This document shows positions 26,901 through 35,264 of a stretch of 36,742 nucleotides of DNA, piece by piece. Within the stretch, counting starts at the first letter, position 1. Every line of letters begins with the position of its first letter. The notes beneath the pieces are model-generated. The model was not told where the DNA came from. It saw only the letters and a list, made by a program, of their open reading frames with translations, and did no database searches. The position numbers were made by a program, and so were the translations under genes. The stretch comes from Deltaproteobacteria bacterium (GTDB lineage Bacteria > Myxococcota > B64-G9), in assembly GCA_016935365.1 (NCBI GenBank), contig JAFGRB010000386.1, forward strand, positions 1-36,742, read 5' to 3'.

Positions 26901-29900
26901 GCACGCCTGGCCTCGCTCCAGCGCGTGTATGCCGGCCTGGGCAGATGGAGAGAGGTGCTGGAGGTGATCCGGCACCGGATCGAGCTCAGCGACGAGAAGC
27001 TCGTCCCCTCCATGTACATGGCCATGGGCTCGATCCTGAGCGCCCGCTTGCAAGAGCCCGAGTCTGCAGAGGCGTGTTGGGAGCGCGCGCTGGAGATCGA
27101 TCCCGATCACATTCCGGCGCTGTTCTTGCTGGCTCGCAGGCGCTGCGAGCAGGAACGCGATGAGGAAGCGCTCGCCTTCGGCTTGCGGGCCCTCGAGCTC
27201 GACCGGGCGCATGCCGACCGCGCTGTCGAAGAGACCGAAGTCATCGAAGGTGTCGAGGGCGAAGAGGTCCGGGTGGGGCGCGGCGGCTTGCCGGTAGAAA
27301 GGCGAGCGGCCTTGGCCCTGGATGTGGCTCGAGCCGCCTGGAAGCTGGAACGGTTGGATGAGGCTGTCGAGCTCTACCAGGAGCACCTGGAAGCATTTGC
27401 CAATCGCGGATATGCGGGTGCATGCCCGGAGGCCGTCGAGCGGCTCGAGCTCCTGCTCCGGAAGCTGCAGCGCTACGAGGACCTGGCACTGCTCTACCAG
27501 CGCTGGCTCAAGTCCGGCCTTCTTCCCGAACGGCATCGCGGCTTGCGCCGCTCGCTTGCCCTGCTGCAGTTCGAGCACCTGGATCTGCCGGAGGAGGCCA
27601 TCGAGGGGCTGAGTGAGCATGTGCGTCAGTTCCCGCAGGACCAGGCGGCGGTGCGCGATCTGCTGGACATGCTCGAGAAATCGGCTCGCTGGGAGCAGCT
27701 CGTGCGCTTGCTGGACGAGCAGTGGGAGCTGGCTCCCGACAGAAAGGAGCGGATCGAACGCCTGGAAGAGCTGGCGGAGGTCCTGCAGCTGCGTTTGCAC
27801 GATCCGAGAGGTGCGATCGACAAGCTGACCAAGCTGCTCGAGCTCGGCCACGAACCGGCCATCGAGCGCCTGTCGGGCATCTATCGGCAGGAAGGGCTGT
27901 TCGCCGAGCTGACCACCTTGCTGCGCGAGAGAGCCGAGAGCGAGGACGATCCTGCCAGCGCGGCAGATCTGTGGTCCCGTCTCGGCGAGGTGGCCATGGA
28001 TGAGCTGCACGACAGGCAGCTGGCCCTGGACGCATACCAGCAGGCCTACCTGTCGATCCCTTCTCCGGAGCGGCGAGATGCGCTCTTGGAGCTGCTTCGC
28101 GAGTACGGACCGCCCGAGCAAGTCGCAGCGTTCCTGGCCGAGGCCGCCGCCGAGGAAGAGGAGCCGGAGCAGCGGCGTGATCTGTTGCTGGAGCACGCCG
28201 ATATTTGCCTGTCCAGGCTCGATCAGACGACCGACGGACTGGCCTCCATGCGCGAGGCCTTGCACATCCGCCCGGAAGAGAGCATCGCGCGCCGGGCCCA
28301 GTCGCTGTACGAGCGGGCGGAGGACTGGGAGGGCGTGGCCGACATGCAGGAGGTGCTGGTCGATCTGTCCGCAGACGACGGCACGGCCGCGCGGCGGATC
28401 CATCGTCTCGGGCGGATCTACGCAGAACACCTCGACGCGCCCGAGCGCGCGATCGCGGCTTTCAAGAGAGCGACAGACCTCGATCCCGGCTGGATGGAGG
28501 CGGCGAGAGACCTGGCAACGCTTCTGTCCGTCCATCAGCGGTGGGAGGATCAGGTCCAGATCCAGCTGCGGATCGCCCAGGCTTCCGAGTCGCGCCAAGA
28601 GAAGACGGAGGCGCTTCGGACGGCAGCCAGGATCTGCTTCGAGGAGATCGATGATGCGCAGCAAGGCTTGAGCCTCTTGAGACGGGCGGTCGAGGTGTCG
28701 GGCGAGCCGCTCGATCTCCTTCGAGAGCTCGCGGATAGGCTCGAGGAGGCAGATGAACTGGCCGAGGCGGCGGACACGCTGGAGCAGATAGCCCAGGGGG
28801 GTGCCGAGATGGCGAGCGGTGGATTGTCCACCGCGGCGCTGTACCGGCGCATCGCCGAGCTGCGGGAGCGCAGTGGCGAGGAGGCGGCCGCCATCGCCGC
28901 CTACGAGCGGACCTTGATGCAGGAGCCTTCGGACGAGGAGTCGGCTCGCAAGCTCGAAAGCCTCTACCGCGATCTCGGTCGATTCGAGGACCTGGCGCAG
29001 ATGTTGAGCGGCTTGGCCCAGCGGAGCACGGGCAAGGCGGCAGCGGGCATCTGGCTGGCCGTGGCGCGCAGCTGGCTCGAGGTCGACGAACGAGAGGCCG
29101 CCGAGAGCGCGTTGCAGAACGCACTGACAGCGTCGCCCGGGCATGAGGAGGCCAGTGCCATGCTCGCCAGCATGGCCGGCGAGCGCGGTGACTGGGACCG
29201 TTTTCTGGTCGCGGTGGCCGGTTTGCCTGATGAGATGCTGGAACGCGAAGATCTGTCGAAGCAGGTGCTGGCCTGCTGGGAAGCGATCGCGGCAGAGCCG
29301 GACTCGCGGGAACAAGAGCTGGCGGCCTGCCGCTTGATGCTCAGGCTGGATCCGATCCACCTGGATGCGCTGCAGCGCGCGGCGCGCCTTCTGGACGCAG
29401 CTGGCCAGGCCGAGGAGGCGGAGAGCCATCTGCGACGACTGGACGAGCAGGCCGATCGCCTCACGCCCGACGAGCGCTACGACCTGGACCTCCGGCTGGC
29501 CAATCTGGATTTCGCGCGGGGCCGGACCGACGAGGTGGAGCAGAGACTCAAGCGATGTGTCGAGACGCGGCCGGACGATCCCGGGCCGCGGGCTTTCTTG
29601 CACAAGATCTACTCCGGCGGCCGCCGATTCGACGAGCGGGTCAAGCTCCTGCTCGACGAAGCCGAGATGGCCGAAAGTGGCCCCGAGAGATTCGAGAAGG
29701 TTCGAGCTGCAGCGCAGCTCATGGAGCTCGAGCTCGGCGATCCGGCGGGTGCGGCCGAGCTGTACGAAAGAGTGCTCAACGAGGACCCGGAGCGCCTGGA
29801 GGCATGGCGCAAGCTGGCCGAGCTGAGGCGGCTTTCCAATAACCCGGCCAAGCAGCGCGAGGCCTTGCTCTGGATCTTCGAGCTCGCTTCGGGCGAGGAG

Positions 29901-32900
29901 CGGAGCGGGGCGATCCGGAAGGCGGCCCGCCTTGCGGAGGATGCGCTGGGGGATTCCGTCGCGGCAAGACACGACTGGGAGGCCCTGGTCCAGATCGCGC
30001 CCGGCGACGCCGAGGCGCTCGAGCACCTGCTGCGGCTCGACCGCGATGGGCAGGACCACGCCCAGCTGGATCGGCACCTGGCAGAGCGCCTGGAGAGCTG
30101 TACGGATCCGAGCTCGCGCGCGGCCCTGCTTCGCGAGCGGGCCGGCCTGCTCGATGGAGAGCTCGAGCGAAGCGAGGAGGCCATCGGCCTGCTCGAGGAG
30201 CTTCGCGGTATCCTGCCGGCCGACCAGGACGCGCTCGAGAAGCTGTCCGAGCTCTACGCGCGATTCGATCGCTGGGAGAATGCAGCCGAGGTGCTGGTGC
30301 GGCGTGTCGACCTGGCGGGCACCGAGAAGGATCGGGTGCCGCTTCTCATGGAACTGGGCCGAGTTCGCCTGGACAAGCTCGGTGAGCAGGATGGCGCCGT
30401 GGACGCATTCCGGCAGGCGGCCCTGCTCGTTCCCGACGAGGTGGCCCCGTTGCTGCAGCTCCGAGAGCTGGCCGTGCAACGCGGGGACCGCGCGTTGCTG
30501 GTCGACACCCTCGATGCGCTCGCCGCTCGGAGCGGCTCGGAAGCCGAGGAGATCGAGCTGCGGCGGTCGGTCGGCTTGCTGCGATTCGCGAACGAGCAGA
30601 AGACGATGGCCGAGAAGGCCTTCTCGCGCGTTCTGGCCCTGGCTCCCGGTGACGCGGTCAGCCGGCGCTTCCTGGCCAGGATTCTCTTCGAGCGCAAGCC
30701 GCGGGAGGCCGCGCCTCATCTGCGCTGGCTGATCGAGAGGGAGGATCTCCTCTCGTCTTCCGACCGATTGCGGTGCCGCCGGCAGCTCGTGGAGGCGCTC
30801 ACCGACGCCGAGCCGAACGAGCGCATCGAGGCGATAGAGAGCCTGCTCTCGGCGGAGCCGGACAACCTGAGCGCCACCCGGGCGCTGGCGGACCTCTACA
30901 GGGAAGTCGGTGACCGGCACGGCCTGGGTGTCCTATTGGAGCGGCTGGCCGAGCTGGAGGCAGGGCAGGACCCCGCCATCTGGATCGAGAGAGCGGAGAT
31001 CCTTTCGCAGGAGGGTGACTTCGAGCGCGCCGTCGCCGCGTTGGAGCGGGCGTTGATGTTGGACGGAACACATCGTTTCGACGTGGCGGTGCGCCTGGCC
31101 AAGCTCCAGAGCGAGCAGCTCGGCGATCAGGCCGGAGCGGCGAAGAGTCTCGAGGTCGCACTCGGCGAGCAGCCGGACAACCCCGCGCTGCTCGAGCAGC
31201 TCTCCGATCTCTACGAGGGCCAGGGACGCTGGGAGGACGCCGCCAGGAGCGTCCGCAGGCAGATTGAACTGTGCGAGCAGGCGCAGCGCAGCGGCCTGCT
31301 CGTCAGGCTAGGAAGCCTGCAGCTCGCAGGCGATGCGCCAGCGCGAGCGAGAGATTCCTTCGAGGAGGCGATCGAGGCGGACCCGGCTTGTCGGAGCGCG
31401 TACGAGAAGCTGCACGCGATGGTCGAGGCAGCCGGCGAGGAGGGAGCCGGGCTGGATCTGGGCGCGTTCTACCGGCGATGGGCCGAGGGGCCTGCAGCCG
31501 GAGCCCGGCGAGCCGAGCTCTACGAGCTGGCGGCTTCGCATCTCGAAGCGGCGGGTGACGAGACGGGCGCCATCGAGTCATTGCAGGCCGCCGCCAAGAT
31601 CGATCCGGGGCGGCTCGAGACCTGGCGGCGGCTGTTGCCACTGCTCCGTACGCTGGACCGGCCCGAGGAGCTGACGGCGGCCTGCGGGCAGCTCGTCGAG
31701 CGCAGTGACGACCCTGCGGAACGCGCCGAGCTCTTGTTCGAGATGGGGCGGATGGCCAGAGCGCACGCACATGACCTGGAACGGGCCACCGATCTCTTTC
31801 AAGACTGCCTGGAGCAAGAGCCGGAGCACCGGGCCTGCATGGAAGCGCTGGCCGATCTGCATTACGAACAGTCCCACTGGAAGGATGCCGAGAGCCTCTA
31901 CGAGCGGCTGGCCGGCTTGCTGGGCGAGTCCGACCGCAACGGTCTGGCTTTTCGGCGAGGCCACATTGCCGAGGAGCTCGGAAAGCGGGAGCAGGCCCTG
32001 GCGGCTTTCCGGACGGCTGTCAAGACAGCGCCCGAGAAGCTGGAAGCGCACCTGGGTCTGATCCGGATGCTCGATCAGCTCGGCCAAGAAGATGAAGCCA
32101 TCTCGGCGGTCGACTCGCTGGTCACCTGGGCGGGTGAGCAGAGCCCGACCTTGCTCGACGGCCTGCGGGAGGAGCTGGAGGGAAAGAACGTTCGCGCACA
32201 TGTCCTGGCGAGCCTGGGCGAAGCGCAGGTGGAGCGAAAGGATCCCGGGATCTGGATCGAGCGGGCCGATCTGCTGCAGAAGGCTGGACGGATGGAGCAG
32301 GCGATCGAGTCGATGAGGAAGGCGTGCGAGATCGAGGGGCCCCACCGCTTCGACCTGCTGCTGAAGCTCGCCAGCAGCCTGGAGGATCAGGGCGAGGTGG
32401 CGGGGGCCATCGACGCGCTGGAACGCGCATTGAAGCATCGGCCGGACTCCATCCAGGTGCTCCAGCGGCTCTCGAGGCTGTACTGGGAGTGCGAGCGATT
32501 CGCCCAGGCGGGCCAGGTGACGGCCCGTCTGCTCGAGCAGACGCCGCTCGGCGAATCTCTCGAGCTGGTGCTTCGTCTGGGCGACATTCATCTGGCGCTC
32601 GATCAGCTGTCGGAAGCGCAGAAGGCCTTCGGGCGCGCAATCAAGTTGGATCCAGCCTGCCGACCGGCCTGGGAGCGTCTCGAGCAGCTGGTGGCGGGCA
32701 GTGAGAATCGGGGTGAAGTCGGGCGGTTCTACCTGGACTGGGCGAGGGGGCCCGCGGCGGGAGACAAGCAAGCCGCTCTCCTGCTCACGGCAGCCAGGCA
32801 GCTCGAGCGGGGAGGGGAGACCGCGCTCGCGGTGGAGGCCCTGCAGGAGGCTCTACGCATCCACCCGGACGACGTGTCGCTCCTCGAGGCGCTGGCGCCC

Positions 32901-35264
32901 CTGCTGGGCCAGGAGCAGCGCTGGGAAGATCTGCTCGATGTGCTGCAGAGAAGGATGGAGCAGGCGGGCGAATCGGAGAGAAAGGCGGCCCTCGCTTTCG
33001 AGATGGCGGAGGTCCACAAGGAGCATCTGAACGATATCGACAAGGCCGCCGGCTGCTTCTCCGCCTGTCTGGCCAAGCTGCCCGATCACGCCGGTGCCCT
33101 GGAGGAGCTGGCTGACATCCGGTACCGCCAGGAAGCCTTTGATGAGGTGGCGGAGCTATACCGACGTCTGGGGGACAGGGTCACCCCCAGCCGGAGGTTC
33201 TTGGTCCACTTCCGCCGAGGTGAGATCGCGGACTTGCGCAAGGATCTGGAGCAGGCCCTCGTATTCTATACCGAGTCCACGAACGCGAACCCCGCCTTCA
33301 TCGATGCCCGCCAGAGCCGTATCCGGGTCCTGGCGGCGTTGAGGCGCTGGGACGAGATGATCGCGGCCATCCAGGCGCTGCTCGAGATCCTTCCCGAAGA
33401 GGGCTTCGCGGATATGGAGACCGAGCTCTACCGGCAGCTCGGCAGGACCCAGCGACGGATGCTGCGTTTCGATGACGCGGTCGAGAGCTACTCGCGCGTG
33501 CTCCAGGCGGCGCCAGACGATCTGGAGGCCGTGCGGGTGCTGAAGGCGATCCACAACAACCGGATGAACTGGGCCGAGGCGGCCCGGTTTGCCAGGCGGG
33601 AGCTGGCGCTGGCCAGGGACCTGCCCGCGGTGGCCGAGCGATGGGTGGAGCTTGGCGATCTGCTCCGCCTGCGACTGCAGGAGCCTGCCAAGGCGGAGGA
33701 GGCGTATCGCGAAGCCATCGGAGCGGATCCGACCTGCTTCGACGCAAAGTGGAAGCTCTGGCAGATCTTGCGCTCCAAGGGAGCTTGGGAAGAGCTGCGC
33801 CAGCTGGGCTCCGAGCTGCTCGAGGCGGGGATGGAGGATGAGCACAAGGCAGAGCTGCATCGGGTCATCGGTCGCGCCATCCTGATGGCTCGCGCCGATC
33901 CTTCCGAGGCCTTGGATCACTTCGAGCAGGCCATCGATCTGGCTGGGGCGGATCAGACGCTGCTCGATGAAGTCATCGAGCTCGCGCGCAAGACGGGCCG
34001 CTGGGATCGGTTCGCCTCCTGGGCCGGACAGCGGTTGGAGATCCAGATCGCAAGTGGGATCGATCCAGAAGGTGCCATGGAAGGCTACCTGAGGCTGTCG
34101 CGGGTCTATCAGGAGGCGCTGAAGGATGTCGGCAAGGCGGCGGCCTGTGTCCGCAGGGCGCTGGAGCTGCATCCGCGAGATCCCGAGCTGCTTCGCCGTC
34201 TGGGCATCCTCTACTCCAGCAACTTCGATACCTATCTGGAGGCGATAGAGGTTTTCCGCGAGATCCAGGGCATGGACCCGGCCGATCCGGATGTTTACCG
34301 CTACCTGGCCCGCCTCGAGGCCGCCCGTGGCGAGATGGATCGCGCGCTGTGCTATTACACGGGTCTGCGGTTTTTCTCGCCGGCCGATCCCGAGGCGCGC
34401 CGCTTGATCGATCACTTCGGCCCGGCGGCAGATCCCGGCCGGCCGCTCGAGCGAGCCGAGTGGGATCGGATCGTGCTCCACCCCGGCGCGGATTGTCTCC
34501 CGCAGCGGATCCTGGCGGCGCTGGCTCCTTTCATCGAGCAGCTCTTTCCGGCGAACCTGTCGCGCTTCAGAGCCCATCCTGGCGTACCGTCAGAGGTCTC
34601 CACTGCGGTGGAGGAAGCACAGCGCCTGGTTTCGGGTCGGCCGGTGTCCGTACTGATGGTCGAGGAGAACGTGTATCGGGCCTGGTTGGAGAGCGGTCCG
34701 AAGCCGATCATCGCCGTGTCCCGGGCGGTCGTCGAGCGGAGCAATCTCGCAGAGCTCAAGTTCTTCCTGGCCCGGGAGGTGGTGGCCGTGGCCATGGGGT
34801 GCGTGCTGCCGCTGAAGTTCACCCGCTCCGATCTGGAGCTGCTGCTGGCGATTCTGTCCAAGATGGCCAGGCCGGATTATCAGCCGCCCACGCCGCTGCC
34901 GCCGACGGCGCCGCAGTACGTCGACGCCATCCGGCGCGTGGTCCCGGCGGATGTCCTGGAGCTGGTCACGCCGCTCATCCGGCGCTACGCCCTCGAGCCC
35001 CGAGCCCATGACGTGGCGCACTGGCTGGAAGGCGTGCGGCGAACAGCCGATCGGACAGCTTTGCTCGCCTGCGGCAGCTTGAATGCGAGCCTGTCGGTCC
35101 TGACCCGCTTCAGCGAAGCTGCGGGCGGTCGCGATCTGGCGTTCATTCCGGACAGAGCCGGCCTGGTCGGCCGGGACGAGGACATGCTGGCCCTGCTGCG
35201 ATTCGCGTTCTCGGAGCCGTACTTCCACCTCCGGCGCGAGCTGGGGCTCAGCGCCGCTCCATGA
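23976..35264 (+). CDS. Giant TPR-repeat protein with a C-terminal M48-like pseudo-peptidase domain
   Basis: About 3,762 residues. Residues 1-240 are a non-TPR beta-rich domain. From about 245 to 3480 the protein is almost wholly tetratricopeptide repeats (alternating A/L-rich helices ending DP or P, as in ALELDPDLQQAHRALSDLY). The last 280 residues resemble an M48-type peptidase core (KPIIAVSRAVVE, ELKFFLAREVVAVAMG, LPLKFTRSDLELLLAIL), but where HExxH is expected there is REVVA (3600-3604), so it is probably inactive. No signal peptide is seen; likely a cytoplasmic scaffold. ATG 23976 has GGTGAG ten bases upstream; ATG 23916 would add 20 residues. Frame is intact throughout. Function unknown. 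Confidence 0.9.
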   Translation: MSLGFGLEFRDGVALVTLTDRRIGALRIDRLELEVPDVSFPFDVTGSAEQFQNRRCRLRLCSLSIEEQDLAGVLFEALGERGGVEDLQVFLVDGCGLLAGRFKMGGSGVPFTARFAADPEPDLSLRIGFFDIRFFGWMPVPPCALVSRMAQGLRPVVTGQRGAAWLEVRPVRDLLYWLLPMHGWKVPDIEDVHSSPVTISKGRMHWTAGRVPRELAARSLEPSAFAPGIGEAVQRRFLLFKEGAEAYLEAERALSEGRLDEASTLYLGKGEVAPGHPLALQRMLEIGLTRPDHYTSVEDRIRDVLARDPDNEVALLARAILREHRGDAAAGQSYERLGRRWAELGQAVDSVIAHKRAGGLLEDSDLEGAIRNLERVAVLDPEDLASQRRLAGMYERAQRWYPALRTWLRLARRLELAAEVASCHARMGAIYLERLDDLERARQQLDAALTHDPGCLQALQLQATVQQRRAQPIRAAQLLSRILETLGAQDGPEAKQAEIETRLKLARLWEEDLGDPSIAFLHYSRILEDRPDHLYALSRIGYLALDRDMPDRAAEALSRLLELDQSGEALPDDVLRSASLSLGRLYMQRRDGDAEARRYLSRAVELQPESLEAWSLIEEVDRRRGDFSSLVDVLEQKSALIETAEAAYALTEAARLCMDELQDSGRAERLFRATLDLQPDSEEAIGGLTEILAKGERWTELESVLVRTLRQDTAVEQAASRWLRIGQLRIERLKDSEGGVQAMALADKLDPGNREIQTHLLDLYREQHRRTDFVDLVPRLDPAKWPPVERIDLWLERAELLAGDLDRPQEAIESYRRALELDPDLQQAHRALSDLYFEARRWEEARASIAKVLELAGEGGLSGPGRADLHRRLAKIELAQGNLEQTEEQLKTVLRFADRDEDAATELTKLYRELGRWEELAALYARRAGQAEGEAAAALHTAAAAIWWEKLKKPEPAASQYRAAIDAAPDSDGAPARLASLQRVYAGLGRWREVLEVIRHRIELSDEKLVPSMYMAMGSILSARLQEPESAEACWERALEIDPDHIPALFLLARRRCEQERDEEALAFGLRALELDRAHADRAVEETEVIEGVEGEEVRVGRGGLPVERRAALALDVARAAWKLERLDEAVELYQEHLEAFANRGYAGACPEAVERLELLLRKLQRYEDLALLYQRWLKSGLLPERHRGLRRSLALLQFEHLDLPEEAIEGLSEHVRQFPQDQAAVRDLLDMLEKSARWEQLVRLLDEQWELAPDRKERIERLEELAEVLQLRLHDPRGAIDKLTKLLELGHEPAIERLSGIYRQEGLFAELTTLLRERAESEDDPASAADLWSRLGEVAMDELHDRQLALDAYQQAYLSIPSPERRDALLELLREYGPPEQVAAFLAEAAAEEEEPEQRRDLLLEHADICLSRLDQTTDGLASMREALHIRPEESIARRAQSLYERAEDWEGVADMQEVLVDLSADDGTAARRIHRLGRIYAEHLDAPERAIAAFKRATDLDPGWMEAARDLATLLSVHQRWEDQVQIQLRIAQASESRQEKTEALRTAARICFEEIDDAQQGLSLLRRAVEVSGEPLDLLRELADRLEEADELAEAADTLEQIAQGGAEMASGGLSTAALYRRIAELRERSGEEAAAIAAYERTLMQEPSDEESARKLESLYRDLGRFEDLAQMLSGLAQRSTGKAAAGIWLAVARSWLEVDEREAAESALQNALTASPGHEEASAMLASMAGERGDWDRFLVAVAGLPDEMLEREDLSKQVLACWEAIAAEPDSREQELAACRLMLRLDPIHLDALQRAARLLDAAGQAEEAESHLRRLDEQADRLTPDERYDLDLRLANLDFARGRTDEVEQRLKRCVETRPDDPGPRAFLHKIYSGGRRFDERVKLLLDEAEMAESGPERFEKVRAAAQLMELELGDPAGAAELYERVLNEDPERLEAWRKLAELRRLSNNPAKQREALLWIFELASGEERSGAIRKAARLAEDALGDSVAARHDWEALVQIAPGDAEALEHLLRLDRDGQDHAQLDRHLAERLESCTDPSSRAALLRERAGLLDGELERSEEAIGLLEELRGILPADQDALEKLSELYARFDRWENAAEVLVRRVDLAGTEKDRVPLLMELGRVRLDKLGEQDGAVDAFRQAALLVPDEVAPLLQLRELAVQRGDRALLVDTLDALAARSGSEAEEIELRRSVGLLRFANEQKTMAEKAFSRVLALAPGDAVSRRFLARILFERKPREAAPHLRWLIEREDLLSSSDRLRCRRQLVEALTDAEPNERIEAIESLLSAEPDNLSATRALADLYREVGDRHGLGVLLERLAELEAGQDPAIWIERAEILSQEGDFERAVAALERALMLDGTHRFDVAVRLAKLQSEQLGDQAGAAKSLEVALGEQPDNPALLEQLSDLYEGQGRWEDAARSVRRQIELCEQAQRSGLLVRLGSLQLAGDAPARARDSFEEAIEADPACRSAYEKLHAMVEAAGEEGAGLDLGAFYRRWAEGPAAGARRAELYELAASHLEAAGDETGAIESLQAAAKIDPGRLETWRRLLPLLRTLDRPEELTAACGQLVERSDDPAERAELLFEMGRMARAHAHDLERATDLFQDCLEQEPEHRACMEALADLHYEQSHWKDAESLYERLAGLLGESDRNGLAFRRGHIAEELGKREQALAAFRTAVKTAPEKLEAHLGLIRMLDQLGQEDEAISAVDSLVTWAGEQSPTLLDGLREELEGKNVRAHVLASLGEAQVERKDPGIWIERADLLQKAGRMEQAIESMRKACEIEGPHRFDLLLKLASSLEDQGEVAGAIDALERALKHRPDSIQVLQRLSRLYWECERFAQAGQVTARLLEQTPLGESLELVLRLGDIHLALDQLSEAQKAFGRAIKLDPACRPAWERLEQLVAGSENRGEVGRFYLDWARGPAAGDKQAALLLTAARQLERGGETALAVEALQEALRIHPDDVSLLEALAPLLGQEQRWEDLLDVLQRRMEQAGESERKAALAFEMAEVHKEHLNDIDKAAGCFSACLAKLPDHAGALEELADIRYRQEAFDEVAELYRRLGDRVTPSRRFLVHFRRGEIADLRKDLEQALVFYTESTNANPAFIDARQSRIRVLAALRRWDEMIAAIQALLEILPEEGFADMETELYRQLGRTQRRMLRFDDAVESYSRVLQAAPDDLEAVRVLKAIHNNRMNWAEAARFARRELALARDLPAVAERWVELGDLLRLRLQEPAKAEEAYREAIGADPTCFDAKWKLWQILRSKGAWEELRQLGSELLEAGMEDEHKAELHRVIGRAILMARADPSEALDHFEQAIDLAGADQTLLDEVIELARKTGRWDRFASWAGQRLEIQIASGIDPEGAMEGYLRLSRVYQEALKDVGKAAACVRRALELHPRDPELLRRLGILYSSNFDTYLEAIEVFREIQGMDPADPDVYRYLARLEAARGEMDRALCYYTGLRFFSPADPEARRLIDHFGPAADPGRPLERAEWDRIVLHPGADCLPQRILAALAPFIEQLFPANLSRFRAHPGVPSEVSTAVEEAQRLVSGRPVSVLMVEENVYRAWLESGPKPIIAVSRAVVERSNLAELKFFLAREVVAVAMGCVLPLKFTRSDLELLLAILSKMARPDYQPPTPLPPTAPQYVDAIRRVVPADVLELVTPLIRRYALEPRAHDVAHWLEGVRRTADRTALLACGSLNASLSVLTRFSEAAGGRDLAFIPDRAGLVGRDEDMLALLRFAFSEPYFHLRRELGLSAAP
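30969..33512 (+). repeat. Two tandem 424-residue modules inside the TPR gene
   Basis: The coding segment 30969-32240 and the next one, 32241-33512, encode aligned modules. Landmarks recur in the same order: DPAIWIERAE / DPGIWIERAD, HRFDVAVRLAKL / HRFDLLLKLASS, DPACRSAYEKL / DPACRPAWERL, FYRRWAEGPAAG / FYLDWARGPAAG, and ALADLHYEQSHWKDAESLYERL / ELADIRYRQEAFDEVAELYRRL (pieces). The period is 1,272 bases. The copies have diverged, so this is an old duplication. The far end of the second copy is set by the period, not by a clear landmark. Confidence 0.75.

Noticed and set aside
26352-30920. Very long open frame (about 1,500 codons) on the minus strand inside the TPR gene
   Set aside because: It is antisense to strongly patterned TPR coding sequence, its translation is low-complexity Leu/Gln/Arg-rich with no domains, and high-G+C codon use keeps such frames open.
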